Position numbers and translations under genes: made by a program. A stretch of 64,000 nucleotides of DNA from Albula goreensis (taxonomy: Eukaryota > Chordata > Actinopteri > Albuliformes > Albulidae): the NCBI GenBank assembly GCA_022829145.1, contig CM040755.1, positions 19,568,563 through 19,632,562 of the forward strand, given 5' to 3'. Within the stretch, counting starts at the first letter, position 1. Each line of letters opens with the position of its first letter. Positions 16,050-28,372 of the stretch are shown here, in pieces. Under the pieces are notes generated by a model, which saw only the letters and a list, made by a program, of their open reading frames with translations, searched no databases and was not told where the DNA came from.

Positions 16050-16450
16050 AATGTGGGTGTCTATTGAGCACTTAAATGGTAATAAACATGTGGATAAGCT
16101 TTCGGGCTGTATAGCAGTCGTTTTATTTTAAATTAAGTAAATCTGTCCTGGACAGAAGAGTGAAAAGGCAAAAGGGAAAAAACCTGGTGATAGATCCATT
16201 CTGAACCCATTTTGAAAAGGAGACGGCGGGCATTTGGATTAATGGTGAGCACGATTCTGGGTCTGGGAAAGCCCCCATTTGAGTAGCGAGCATAATATGC
16301 CGTGTTTATGGCACGCGTCTGCAACAGTTAAACGCTTTCAGTCCGCGGGGGCTTGTGTTTCTTGGTGGAAATGGCCGCATGAATCAAGGAGAGGGCTACC
16401 ATAAAAAGCACCTGGAACAGGCTGCGTAAGCATTGTTTCCATCCCTGGCG
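16050..16450. promoter_or_regulatory. Candidate conserved non-coding element
   Basis: High-complexity, CpG-retaining sequence (notably 16224-16350), with an OTX/bicoid-type GGATTA core at 16236-16241 and AATTAA cores near 16130. It has no repeat content and no coding-like frame. This is among the strongest enhancer candidates by texture. Confidence 0.4.
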
Positions 16451-16679
16451 CTATTCAAATTATTTTTTTATGTCTGTAAAAAATAAATAAATAAAAGGAC
16501 AGTTAAAGCAAGACAGACATTTTAAACACTGTTAGACTCATTTATTCAGGGGAACAAATAGTCAGAGGAAGTATCATACACACAGTTGTCTTCATAATTT
16601 AGTAGTGCCCAATGGGACCCACACAATAAAACGGAGGAGACGGGGCTTTCCTGTTTACAGGAGCGGCAGACGCTTAGGA

Positions 16680-16736
16680 CCCCCCCTCCCCCTTTTTTTC
16701 TGTCCCTCCATCCCTCCCTCCTTCCCTCCCCATTCC
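16680..16736. repeat. Polypyrimidine tract
   Basis: Almost pure C/T sequence (ccctcc-type repeats with a T run) of about 57 bp, with only a few purines. It could form an unusual (triplex) structure. It is not followed by a convincing splice acceptor. Confidence 0.85.
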
Positions 16737-17344
16737 TGCACATTTCAGTTCTGAGTCTCATCACCTCTAGCACTCCCCTATTCCTCTTTCTCCACAGAGT
16801 TTATTCTCCACATCTCTGAGCTGCTGTTATTAAAAACTGTGGAAGTGGAGGAATTAAGCAACATCACTAGTGACAGTTTAATGTAATCAATATCTTTCTA
16901 CATTATACAACACTGTTTCCCTAAATCATTAACTTTTAACACTCTTTGGATTTTAGACTCAAAAGACCATTACCCTTAAAGATGTGCTTTTGTGTGAAAA
17001 TTAAACAACATGTGCATGATACTGATTTGGCATGAGTAAAATGTATGTAATTCAGATACTGCTATTTGTCTGTTTTAGCATCATTTCAACATCTGGCAGT
17101 AATATGCATGGAGAGCCCCCTTAAGATAACATTTTGAATAGCTGGTTGGTTTACAATTGATTTTAAACGGTTGTTGGTACACTAGTCCTTTTCCTGCTCT
17201 GTCACTGCAAATTGAATTATCATGGTAAGTGTCTGCTTGTCTTGGTGTTTGTCTATCTGTCTGTATATGGATGTATATGTTTGTGTGTTGATGCTAAAAG
17301 AGGTATTTGCACGAGTGGTTAATGTTTCTGTTTGTCTATTTAAA

Positions 17345-17378
<34 letters not shown>

Positions 17379-17384
17379 TGTGTG
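17345..17384. repeat. TG microsatellite, interrupted
   Basis: A TG tract of 26 bp is followed by TA and further TG units, ending at 17384. Confidence 0.97.
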
Positions 17385-20129
17385 CACACCTCCCTGGCAG
17401 TGTAAAGTGAAGATACAGTTGGTTCTCTGAGCTCAAATTAGTGAGGTTACTTAAAGCCCGGAGTATACAGATGCAGATGCTGCTCCACAGACATACTGTA
17501 AAGGAGAATAAGGTGTAGGACACTGATGAGGTATCTCTCTCACTGAACAAAACTGCATTAAAGCCTTTGCAACACTGTTTCCTAATATCAAAATTTTCAA
17601 ATTTTGGACCGCTTGATTCAGCAGATTTTCTATTGTCAGTGATGGAAAATAAGTGATCACAACATCCCTGTAAGTCTTTATGAAACAGAGATTAGGGCAT
17701 GCGAAGGTTCTGTGAAAGTAAAGGACGAATGTCAACTCTAAACCTCCTCTGTCTGACTGAAACTGGGGAAATTAACATTAGGGATCCATGGTACACCAGC
17801 AATGCCCCACTTGAACCTGTAGCCTCTGAGCTGTTACACAAACCAAGCAGCTTTTGCACTACATGGCACTGCAATCCCTCAGCATGAGCAAAAGCAAAGA
17901 AAAAATACATTTTAAAGTAACTGTGAAAGTCACATAGAGATGATGAAACTGTCACCTTTACAAAAGCTAACTGCTTCCACAGTTTTCAGATGTTGCTTTG
18001 TTGTGAACATGGTCATTGTGATGGCTGATGGCTTGAGTTCATAAAAGCCTGCCCACAGGCTTACTGCCTGCTGTCCTTCATCAGAGAGGCTGGCAGCCCC
18101 TCTTATCAAACACAAGAAATAATAAACCCTTGACCCTGACCCAGAGTAACAAAAGATTCTGCTTCTGATCTTTGATTTTATACTAGAAAATAGGACAGAA
18201 TGTTAAATTAATAATCTGCTAATACTGAAATATTTATTGCATGGTTTTTGCTTGTAATTGTGTTCTACACCAATTAATTATTTCGGCCTTCTCGACTCCC
18301 CAGGGGCCTTGGTTTCATTGAAAATGCAGCGCATAGCGATAAACAGCATATTTTCCGTATTACTCTCTTGTGGCTGCCTACCCCTCTCTGTACATCTGCA
18401 CCACTGGTCTCACTGGCTATCATTCATCTTAAATACAGAAACACTCCATACATCCCTAGCCTCATGAATGAATAAAATGAGAACAGCTATATTCCTCTTT
18501 CTGATAGCAGTAATTTTTATGAGAGGAAGAAGATTAATTGTCATTACTTTCACAAAAAGATATTTTTTGCTGCAATTGTAGAAATTATTGTATTTTGATG
18601 TTGCTGAAGATTAGTGATTATCAAAAACTTTTGACATATTTTATTGAAGGTCATTCACTGTGCAAGATTTACAGCAACAGGTAATATAAAGCAAACTCTG
18701 TGGTCAAAATGATGAGGGAAAATAACTTAGCAATCAAATTAATTTTGAGGAGCCCTCAGTTAATCTCTTAATATGCAGATCGTAGGTAAATTCAAAAAAA
18801 CTGTTTCTGCTTAAGGAGGTGTAACTACAATCAAATTACATGCCTTATTTGAGACATATTAGTGTGAAAAAAATATAGAAATACAGTGTAACAGAGGTGC
18901 TTTCAGAAACCACAAGTGTTATTTAGGAGATTGCACAGCTCTGCAGTTGACAGGTAGCTCATATCAACCCTGGCGGGACTGACTAGGAGAGGATTTTTTT
19001 AAAGGCAGAATGATGAAAGTAGTATGAGGTTGACCTCAGTAAACATGGCAAAAGTGTATTTAAATTTTGAACATTTCACACAAAACTTCCACAGGATAAC
19101 ATGATATCCATGCCAAGATTCTGGGAGAAACAGCAGTTTTACAAAACAATATTTCACAGCTACTTTCAATAGCTAATGAGTATGGAAAATGCATTGCTGC
19201 AAAAAAAAAAACAAAACAAAACAAAACAAAAAAAACATTTAGGTGAAATAAAAGCAGATGTCATTAACCTACCTCTTTCCTATTGAGAATCATGATATCA
19301 GTAGTTTCAAGTGGCCTTCAGAGACTGATAAATTTATATGGTTTAATTAATGTGAGCAAGATAAATTCTGTATTCTACTTCATTACTCCAGTCCACCCAC
19401 TTCCACTCTTTTAATCTATATTTTAATAGTGGCTTCAATTTTTTGATTATATTGTAAATGTGGAGGATTTATTCATTTATAATATCAGAAACCCATTGGC
19501 ACTTTGAAACTTAATAGCAATAATGCTTTTACAACTGCAAGCACTCAGATGATGATAATGTTGAATAAATAAATCATAAGATACTCACAATTACGAATTA
19601 ATGGCAAATGCTTAATTAACAGAAAAGTCATAATTGCCTGAGTTCTTATGAAAATCTACTACATTGAAATTAAATTGAATCACATTTGTAAATATGCTAA
19701 AATACACGTGAACTGAAAGGAATAACTGTTTAGTAAGAAAGCATCATATAATGTTATATATTTAAAAAGAAAAAATATATACATAAATTACCTGTTCATC
19801 TTGTCAGTCATTATCTGATTTGTTATTAATTTGAATATATATTAAATGTTATGTATGGTTTATGTATTTTGATGTTTACAGCATTATGTAGGCTAAATGT
19901 CTTTGGGATATTATAAAATAAGAGGTTGGGGAGGGTATTCTTTCACACACGACGAATACCAGACTGCATTGTACCATGTTAAAAATTGTAAAGCAAGAGG
20001 CTGAGGTGAATTGCCTGTGGTACATGTGTTGAGTGTGAAGTTAGCGCTGTGTTTGAGTTTGGCTTAGTCTTTTGCCAGCATATGATAGGTGTGGGTTTAT
20101 GTGATTAGTGTTCAGGGGGAAGCTGACTG
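17385..20129. other. Gene-free sequence
   Basis: No gene is recognised. The 18250-18460 part has more CpGs and complexity than its flanks and may be a small conserved element. An A-rich tract, A11 followed by CAAAA units, lies at 19201-19236. The 19240-19900 stretch is strongly AT-rich. Confidence 0.5.
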
Positions 20130-20460
20130 GAAGGATCGTCTAGTGAAGGCGGCCTCTGCTCCACATGCCTACGGGCCGTGGTGATACAGGCTTACTGGCA
20201 GCATGCTAGATCAAACATCATCTCCGCTCCAGACTGTTCCCTAATGATGGATTTGGCTATTGTCAAAGTTCTCTTAATGCCACAAAGCCGGAGAAGAAGC
20301 TCATAGTTTTAAGCTGACATTCCCTTGTACAGGTTAAAGATTTAAGAGCTCGCTTCCCTATGATTAATAGATTTCAGGGATTTCCATATTTATTTAGTGA
20401 TTTGCAGTTATGCTTTCAGAGTGGAATTGGCTTGGAAATTGTGCATGGAGCATCGGGGGA
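20130..20460. promoter_or_regulatory. Candidate conserved non-coding element
   Basis: High-complexity segment containing CpGs (20137, 20174, 20289, 20352) and several TAAT/ATTA cores. It directly precedes a degenerate CA-rich tract. Function is inferred from composition alone. Confidence 0.3.
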
Positions 20461-20539
20461 AAAGTCAGTCCACTGACGAGACTAGCAACTTACCATGAGC
20501 ATATAATTAAAGAAAGGTTTACCCACACCATGGAGGTTT

Positions 20540-20690
20540 TACTCAAACACAGTCACACACATACACATGCACACACTTACAGAGACAAATGCAGGCAGGC
20601 ATACACATATACACATAAACTCAAACTCTCCTTTACACACACAGGCACACCAACACATGCAAACATACATAAAAGCAGACATGTTTCTAG
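20540..20690. repeat. Degenerate CA-rich simple repeat
   Basis: Short cacaca/acacat runs are separated by unique bases over about 150 bp. The 145-codon plus-strand frame through it is low complexity and not a gene. Confidence 0.8.
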
Positions 20691-21319
20691 CTTTACAGCC
20701 TTCCGCCAAAACTCACCCCCCTACCAACTTTATCCTTGTCATAGAACAAACATTGCACAGACATTCTGTCTTGGTGCCAAATGGCAGAAGTTTAGTCCAC
20801 TAGGTCAAGGAATCCTGAATTTCACTACATGTGCTCCCCATCAATAACATCTTTTAGATAAAGAAAAGATTTTAAAATTTCCCCATGTTTCCCTTTTCTG
20901 TGTTTTCCAAATTTACTGTACCACATTGTTTAAATCTTATTTCTTTAATATAAATATGAATGCATACTTATCTGATCATTTGTGGTCCCTGCTTTTAGTT
21001 TGTGTTATAATTAACTGGAATTGTTATCTACTTATGAAATTAAAAACAAAAATAGAAGCTGAGGAGGCAGTACAAATTCTGTCATATTTTCAATGTTTTT
21101 TATATTTATAAAATAGTCAAGGTCATGGTTTGATTGGTGTTCGTGATTTTAGTTATTTTTTATTAGTATTGTATTACTTTTAGGTTTTACTTGTGTTTAA
21201 TTTTTATTTCATGTATGGGACATAAAATATAAATATGAGTCATTTAAATACATTTATCTTGATTTACCATTTCAAGTGAGAGTTTTTCCTCATAAAATAT
21301 TAATTTACTTTTGTATTAG

Positions 21320-22000
21320 AGCAGCAGAATGAATGCACTTATTGTAATCGGCGCGAGGAAGGCAAGGTTGCCACAAGAGTACATTTTATACACAATCATT
21401 TGAAGGTTTCCATGTGAAAAAAGCATCACAGTCTAGCACCATCTACCGAGTGCCTATGCTCATTACAGATCTTCTGTAAAACAAATCAAAGTAACGTCGA
21501 GTAAATTGGAATAGATCATGTAATGTTCTCTTTATGGGTGTTATTGACCAAAAAAATCCAATATTTGACTTTGAGTGCATAAACTTTTACCTCCCATAAG
21601 GTAGAAATCAGCAAAAAGTAATTTTACGTTTATGTGACCACGTAATTAAATTTCATCACAAAGGGCAAATGTACGCATGAGGTCTATCTGTGCTGTTATT
21701 TTCCCTCGTCACTTCTTCATAGAAGAGGAGAAGGACTTCATTTTACTGCGTTTCTTACTACAGTGACAATATCAGGCAAAACCGTAGTACATATCAGTAA
21801 CTCTGCTAGAGTAACGGATCGAATGTACTTAGCTGAAAACGACTTTTGATGCCAGCATGGGCTTATTAACTTGGCTAATTAATGACATGTACATGCAGTG
21901 CAAAATAAATCAGAAAAGAATTTTGTGTATTTCTTAAATACTAGTGTCAGCTACTAACATTTTCTGTCGGGGTATGGTAAAATAGGGAGATCCAGTTAGA
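21320..22000. promoter_or_regulatory. Candidate conserved non-coding element
   Basis: Long high-complexity stretch with CpGs spread through it (21351, 21498, 21661, 21783, 21818) and no simple repeats or coding-like frames. It starts a block that continues to about 23000 with the same texture. Confidence 0.3.
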
Positions 22001-22192
22001 TAGAAATTTGGCAACAAATGCAAATTTAAGTTTTCAAGGCACTTTCGTTTATGTTTAAATGTGAGCGACAGGGTGAAAATGTGGAACGTGTTTAGCAGCC
22101 ATTTGCAGACGAATAGACATGTGTTTGCACCCAGCTCTGATTCAGAAGCAAGACCACCATTATTATCGTGTATTGCATGACAACCCCCCACC

Positions 22193-22211
22193 AAAAAAAA
22201 AAAAAAAAAAA
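22193..22211. repeat. A19 homopolymer
   Basis: Run of 19 A following ccccccacc. There is no recognisable retroelement body next to it, so it is called only as a simple repeat. Confidence 0.97.
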
Positions 22212-22659
22212 CTCTCCGTAGTGTGTTACTTCATGAGGCATCTGCGAGAGGCAAATGAAAATCTTGCATCTGCGCTTTTCTTAATTGAGTTAATTTTCTA
22301 ATTCCAGGGATATTGCTTCTGCGTCGCTGAATTTGTGCGTATAGATTATTTCCTTATGTTCAGTAAACAGAAACGTGGTTAATTCAGCCAAGCAATGTGA
22401 AAGATGCAATGTGAGGCACTGAGAGCATTAATAGGGGACGTTCACATAGAAGACACTTTCACATGCATCTAGAAATCTTACGGTTCTGCTTGATAAAATC
22501 TTATAGAATGATGATGACTCCTTCACATCTACTGTAATTGATTGTTTTGGAATTCTTGGCAAAGTTATGATATTAGAGACTTGGATATCTTGTGTTGTTG
22601 TTGTTGTTTTTCACAATTTGGCATTTCATCATTTGAATGGTGCTTATACTCTGAATACG

Positions 22660-22674
22660 AAAAAAAAAAAAAAA
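22660..22674. repeat. A15 homopolymer
   Basis: Run of 15 A embedded in unique high-complexity sequence. Confidence 0.97.
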
Positions 22675-23010
22675 CTTCGCATGCGTTTTCCGATTTCATA
22701 TTTGAAGAATGGCACCTTGGACATCGATACATTTTGTTATAATTGGGCTTCGTGCTCACCGCGGATCAAAAGTGATGTTTTTCCCTTATTGTTTCGTATT
22801 ATGCATTCTGTTTAGCATTATAGATTTTTTGTAACCTCGCACTCCCCAGACCGAGGGAACACCGGACGGGTGAAACAAACCGCAGTTGCCATTGTGCAGT
22901 TGGAATCTTGGTGGGCTCCGATGTCCAATGAATTTCGTAGAGGGCCGGTCTGCCCTACACTGCCCGAAGGCTGTTTCCATAATCATGTTAATGAGAAGAG
23001 ATACATGAAA
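22675..23010. promoter_or_regulatory. Candidate conserved non-coding element, CpG-retaining
   Basis: Dense CpGs for this window (for example 22679, 22684, 22760-22763, 22851, 22866, 22880, 22919, 22937), with TAAT-type cores in the left half. CpG retention in an otherwise CpG-poor region suggests selection or low methylation. It could be an enhancer or the edge of a weak CpG island. No coding frame is recognised on either strand. Confidence 0.35.
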
Positions 23011-23149
23011 ATTTGCTACTGGAATGCAATCTAAATGCAAAGAAAAGTGGTATTTACACTATACCTATACTAATCTTGTGGCCTTGATCAAGGTACAGTA
23101 AATAAACCCCAAGGCCTCTATTGATCAACCTTGAATCTACTTTTTTTTT

Positions 23150-23390
23150 TTCCAAACATGGCGTCCTGTCTGCTTGGTTTATAATAAATGTTAGAGTTTG
23201 TGCAATGAATTATTTCATCAAAAGCAGCGTGGCATTAAGTATTTATATTGAAATGAATAGTTTCAAAGGGAGAGACCGGGGTGAGACGCCCTTTGTGTGT
23301 GTTCCGGAACATGCTGGCTGGGTAGGCAGCAGAGATTTGGGGAGTGTTTATTGCAAACCCCCATGGAATCTCCATCTTACCTGGTAATGG
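23150..23390. promoter_or_regulatory. Candidate conserved non-coding element
   Basis: High-complexity segment just beyond the C-terminal end of the Tc1 relic, with CpGs at 23161, 23228, 23277, 23288 and 23304. No feature of transposon ends is visible in it. Function is inferred from composition. Confidence 0.25.
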
Positions 23391-23414
23391 TCTGTAGAAT
23401 GTAATTCTCTCTTT

Positions 23415-24075
23415 CTAGTGGATAAAAGAGGTGGAAAGCCACTCTGCACTCTGCTTTCCAGAAATAAACAACATAAACATTCAATTATGTTTATATGTGG
23501 TGATTCGGGAGGCCATGGGAGGTGTTTGACTTCGTCATCAATTAAGAAACCTTTCTTGATTGTTTATCAGTATGGATACTACCCACAAAAAGAACCATCT
23601 TGAAGAAAAATGTTTTGTTGCATAGAGCTCACTTGAATGCTCTGCATTTCTTGGCTGTAATGCTGCCATGAGGAGTGATAATTAAGAGACAGCAACTTCC
23701 ATGACATGGCTGCTCATAACATAACTGATTCCACACAGTGTTTAATAGTTGGGAATAGGAAATTTAAGTTGAAAGAGTTCTTTTAACTTTCTCCAAACTT
23801 AAACACATCCAAGTAGTGAAAGGCAATTCTTCAGACCATACCACTTTACTCCATTGCTCAGAAGTCCAGATTTTGTCCACATTACAGCAGGCTACATGCT
23901 GTTGTACTTTTACCTTGATTGCAAGCAGTTTCTGAATGACATAAATACAAGTGTTGCAATGCTCATAACTTGCAGTTTTTGTTAGGAAGTGAAGATTCAG
24001 TTCTGTGGTCATTTTTGAGGCTGTTGTTTTTTGATTTTGGCAACAGTCCTGGGGAATGACCATCTTCATCTGTTA
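23415..24075 (-). pseudogene. Decayed Tc1/mariner-family transposase relic
   Basis: Tc1 transposases cut and paste DNA elements using a DD34E catalytic triad. Here the minus strand reads KTTASKMTTEL followed by an HFLTKT segment (about 24040-23960), matching the linker after the helix-turn-helix region of fish Tc1 proteins. It then reads IWTSEQWSKVVWSEE (about 23875-23830), matching the WT..QW..V.WSDE block that carries the first catalytic Asp, here Glu. After frameshifts, another frame gives LPWPPESPHINIIE (23521-23480), matching the LPWPAQSPDLN.IE block with the third catalytic residue, then ESRVQSGFPP near 23450. Stops and frame changes lie in between and the second catalytic block is not intact, so it is inactive. 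Similarity is recognised by eye from the family, not from a search. Confidence 0.85.
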
Positions 24076-24443
24076 GACAGCTTTGACAGGCAATGACTGT
24101 TTTTTCTGTGATACAGTTTTCCTTGTTTCCTGGTTACCATATTTATGATATTCAGCAGTGTTTGTCAGATATCAATAATGAAACAACTGTACTCAGAGCA
24201 TTGTCAGAACTTAGACATTTTTTGCTCAATTCCTTCAGTTCCCTTGTTTTTGCTTTTAAGCTGTGTATTTCCTGAAGGAGGTTTTGAATGCAAGGCTTTG
24301 AAAAGGTCAATGAACAATCAATTGTTTTGCATTGAATTTTAGTTTGCACTACTGGGACACATGCTCTGGGATCTGTTACATCCTCTAATTGTACATGACT
24401 TATGCATTAGCAGATTTATTTGCTGCCCTCTTAAACACACATA

Positions 24444-24467
24444 TTTCAGTGGTGGGCACCACTGAAA
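24444..24467. repeat. 11-bp perfect inverted repeat
   Basis: The sequence tttcagtggtg, two bases, then caccactgaaa. It lies about 370 bp beyond the N-terminal side of the Tc1 relic. It could be a remnant of that element's end or a coincidence. Confidence 0.85.
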
Positions 24468-24609
24468 CTGTATGCAAGAGAAAGACAGGGAGAATTTGAA
24501 AAGGTATCATGAAGAATATGTAAACCAGTATCATGGTACATTTGTGTTTGATTACTACCAAAATAATTAATTAAAATGAATGCCCATGGTATCCCAGTTG
24601 TTAGTGGCT

Positions 24610-24800
24610 TTCTTTATTTTTAGTAATGTATTCTCTCTCTGCACCGCTTTATTCCCCAAAACTGAACCATGCCCGGGAGGCCTGAAGCTCTCCCAGGGCC
24701 TTGTTTCTGTTTAATGGATGGCCTTCGCTTTAGCTAATTGCCCTGCCTTCCCTGAACACAAAGAAAACATGAAATTGTTTTATGTGTCTGTTAGCTAATG
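24610..24800. promoter_or_regulatory. Weak candidate conserved non-coding element
   Basis: Higher-complexity segment with gctaattg/agctaat-type cores (24733-24800) and a GC-richer centre (24665-24720). Called from texture only. Confidence 0.2.
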
Positions 24801-27720
24801 AGCTAAAACAGATACAACAGATACATTTTATTCTGGCTTGTTGAGAGTTCTTGTTCCAGAATTAATATGTCAGGGCAACTCTTAAAGTAAATAAAACTGA
24901 AAGTTTGAGTGATAAGGCAAGGCATCGAGTATAATTTGGAAGTCTGTTCCTTTGTAGCATCTGGAGCTAAACTTTGGCCTCTGACCCTGGGTTCACACTG
25001 TAATTACTGCTACTCAATTCAGTCTAGATATGCAGCTGATTGCTTTCCACTCCTGATTGGTATTCTGCCTAGGACAGCACATTACATATTTTGAAAACAC
25101 AATTAACAACAGCAGATCTTCATTCAGCATGGTTTTACATTTTATTGAAGGAAACAAATTTCTTCAAATTGTTGTTCATATTGAAAAAATAGTGTGGTTG
25201 CCATTAAATTTATTATAAAATTATGTATTTAGTAGATGTACTGCATGTAAGTATGACTAGCAGCTATTTGTTTCATTTATAAATGTTTTTATTCAAATAT
25301 AAGTAAGTAAAGCATAAGAGCAAATGTCATCCCCTCTTTCACTTCCCCCACACATAGACACTTGACAAGCATATGCATGCACAAAGTCATACACATGCAC
25401 AAATACACACAAACACACAAATTATCACAAATACAAGCTCACAGTGACATACTCCCACTTCTAGCACTTTCGCACCACTGTTCAGGTTCAGGGATTTAGG
25501 TGAGAAAAAGAGGGATCACTTACATCTAAAACGTTTACCTCCTCTCTTCTCTACCAAGCAAGTTAGCAGACAGGCAGAGAGACCTTCCAGAGAGTACCAT
25601 AGTGTGTGTGTGACAGCACATAGGTTTTTCTGTTCTCCTGCTAATATTCGCCCCACCAGCTACCTGGTATTCCCTGCAGTTACACTACTGACAAACCATA
25701 ACAATGAGCCAACTAATTCACTCCAAATGCTCCAAAAGTTTGTGCCATTTTTTATAAGGCAGCCAAACAGCCAGACTTGACAGCAAAATCCAATAAAAGA
25801 CAAATAGAGCTTGAAAAAAAAAACACTGATCTCAGAAAATGTTTGCCACCTCTATGGATCAATTGTCCTTTTCCTCAACTCTGTTATACAGTTATTGAAA
25901 ATGAGTATTCAGTTACAAAGAAACACCCCTCTGAACATTCAAAATGCAAATCAGTCCTTACTGTGAAAAGCAAAATATTGCTTTGAACTGGGTGAGTTTT
26001 GCAGTTCTTTAGTATAATTCACTTTTCAACTAATTCTGTGGCAAATAAAGAATCCATTACCCACCTGTTAATTGTTCATGAGGGTTTAGGATGTCATTTT
26101 AGCAAACAAAGACTGTTGGGGGCTCAAAACATATCATCAGCATTTAGAAAACTTGGCAGTCCACTGTAAAAATAGCCATTATTTGTTTAGGAATGTACTA
26201 TTAAGAATTGAAAACTTAAATTGAATAAATTCTTGGGATTTAAAAGCTATCAGTTCATTGATGCTGGTTTGCTTTGATCACTTTTGGCCTCCACCATTGT
26301 TTCAATATGCTGAATCAGCCCAACAGCTACTAATAAGAGCCGACTAGAGCCAACGGCACTGGACATACAGCAAACATAGCAGGCCACATTCGGCCATAGA
26401 CACTCAGTCATGGCACAACCATGGGCAATGGTCACCTTGTTGTGCCAGGGCCCTAAATTAAAAACAAAAAAAACAATTTAAAGGAATCCAATCTAAAAGG
26501 CTATTATCAGTGGTCTGGATGGCTGTGATACAGGGCAGCATGTACTTTCCTGCAAAGGCTTTAGAGCACAGAGCAAAGAGCAAGCAGGTGTGCTGTGGGA
26601 CACAATGGACTGTAGCAGGTGTTTTCACTTGAGTCTCTTTTAGCACATGGGACAGGACCTGCTGATGCATAACAGCCAATGGGAGAGATCTGTGGGGAGG
26701 ATACATTCAGCATTTATTTGAATGTATTCCTGTGCTCACACCACACAACAAAATAATTCTCTAGCACCTCTCTAAACATGCCAAATAGTGAAAAAATTAC
26801 AGCAGAAAATAGACCCAAATTAAGAACTCAACTCAGAGGGATGGCTCTGTAAATACACAAAAAAAATGTTGCAGCGTGCACTAAATTTAAACATGGGAAA
26901 CTTCTGCCCTTTAAGACATTTAATTCAAACTCAAATATTTTCAGATTTCAAGATGGCACATAGATATTTGCATGAAATTAGCGTTTGTGTTTGTCTTTTT
27001 AATGGGCTCAATTTGCAACTGAAGACTTCCAGCAGAATTTCTAACCGAAGACACGATCCCTTTAGCTACATAAAGCCCATAAGTCTTCCTCTCTCTCAAA
27101 GCTGCAACAGAGAGAATACGGATTGTGGGATGGTAATGGAGACATGGCTTTGCTCTCTGCCCTGTGCTGTCTCTCCCCAGTCTGCTAGCCTGACTGTAAG
27201 ATGGAGTACATGAGAGTCTGGTCTTTCGTTGCCAAGATAATGACCAAAATCGTGAGCATGACCTTGTCTGAGCAGGGAAAAAAAGAGGAAAAGCCATCCT
27301 CTTCCTGAGAACTATGTCCTAGGAATGCTTTCACGGGGCTCTGCTCTGCGTCAGGCAGTGCACCCTTCATGCTGGCCGCAAATAGACAGGGCAGGATGGG
27401 GCGAATGGGACTGAAATGCTTTCAGGACTTTGTTCCCATGGTCTTTGGTCACAACTTACCACTTTCTTGAGTACATTGGACTGATCCCAGCAGTACTGGG
27501 AGGGGTGAGGGGGGAGTGGAATGATAATGATAAGAATAATAAGACAGTAAGGTTCAGTCCTGCAGAAATTCAACAAATAAATAAAGCCTTGGCCTGTACC
27601 ACCCCAATAACCCTCCTTCCCTGCCCACTTTTATTTTTTCAGATATTCATGCGAAGTTTGAACACCCACAATTACACCTCTGTTGAGTCAGAGATTTAAC
27701 CTTCACCTTTACCTACAGTT
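24801..27720. other. Gene-free sequence
   Basis: No gene is recognised. A loosely CA-rich stretch lies at 25340-25450. Frames of 115 and 118 codons overlap on opposite strands at 26866-27297, in a segment of higher complexity. Neither shows a recognisable domain, and open frames on both strands argue against coding. Confidence 0.5.
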
Positions 27721-27790
27721 AAGAGGGATTACAGTTAAGGTTCTGTGACTGTCAGAGGTTCCAGGTTTGACTCTTAAGGGGAAGGCTGCT
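27721..27790 (+). mobile_element. Possible tRNA-derived SINE fragment
   Basis: The string gttaaggttctgtgactgtc followed by aggtttgactct (27764-27774) resembles the region between box A and box B of tRNA-derived SINEs (the box B form is GGTTCGANTCC). It is short and diverged, and chance is possible. Confidence 0.25.
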
Positions 27791-28262
27791 TTCACACCCA
27801 TAGGTGAGGTTCTTAAACTGTTGCTGCTGTAATGTATCAAGTAGTATAAACCAATAATATATAAGGTGTATAGTCAAGATACATGTGTTTCGCTTTCTGT
27901 CTTTCTGAATAGACTGCAGGAATAAGCAGAGGCAGTGGGGAAAGATTAGAAAGATGGGAAAGGTAAATCCGAGTGGAAGCTCTCTGGTTGTCATGACGGA
28001 CTTGACAAATGATTAGCTCATGATACTTGGGCACAGGTGAGCTGGGGCTTGTCCAGTGGACCCAGTGAAGACTTATTTGTGAAAAGGTCATTTCGCCAGG
28101 AACCTAACTGACACAGGAGCAGAGCACACTCGAACACAACTCCTTTGCTTGAATTATTTCGATGTGTCGATGTACAGTAAGACCAAGGAGGATTAAAGGC
28201 TCTATGTGAGAGCTCTGCCTGGGGGCATTGTGTTAACGGTGATCTCTCACACTCTGTCTCAC

Positions 28263-28267
<5 letters not shown>

Positions 28268-28337
<70 letters not shown>

Positions 28338-28372
28338 TGTGTGTGTGTATGTGTGAGTGCATGTGTGTGTAT
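28268..28372. repeat. Interrupted TG microsatellite with CG core units
   Basis: TG units run through 28268-28372, interrupted by gcgcgcg at 28297-28303 and gcgcg at 28333-28337, then by ta/ga interruptions near the 3' end. Alternating purine-pyrimidine sequence with CG steps favours left-handed Z-DNA. Frames over it are artefacts. Confidence 0.97.
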
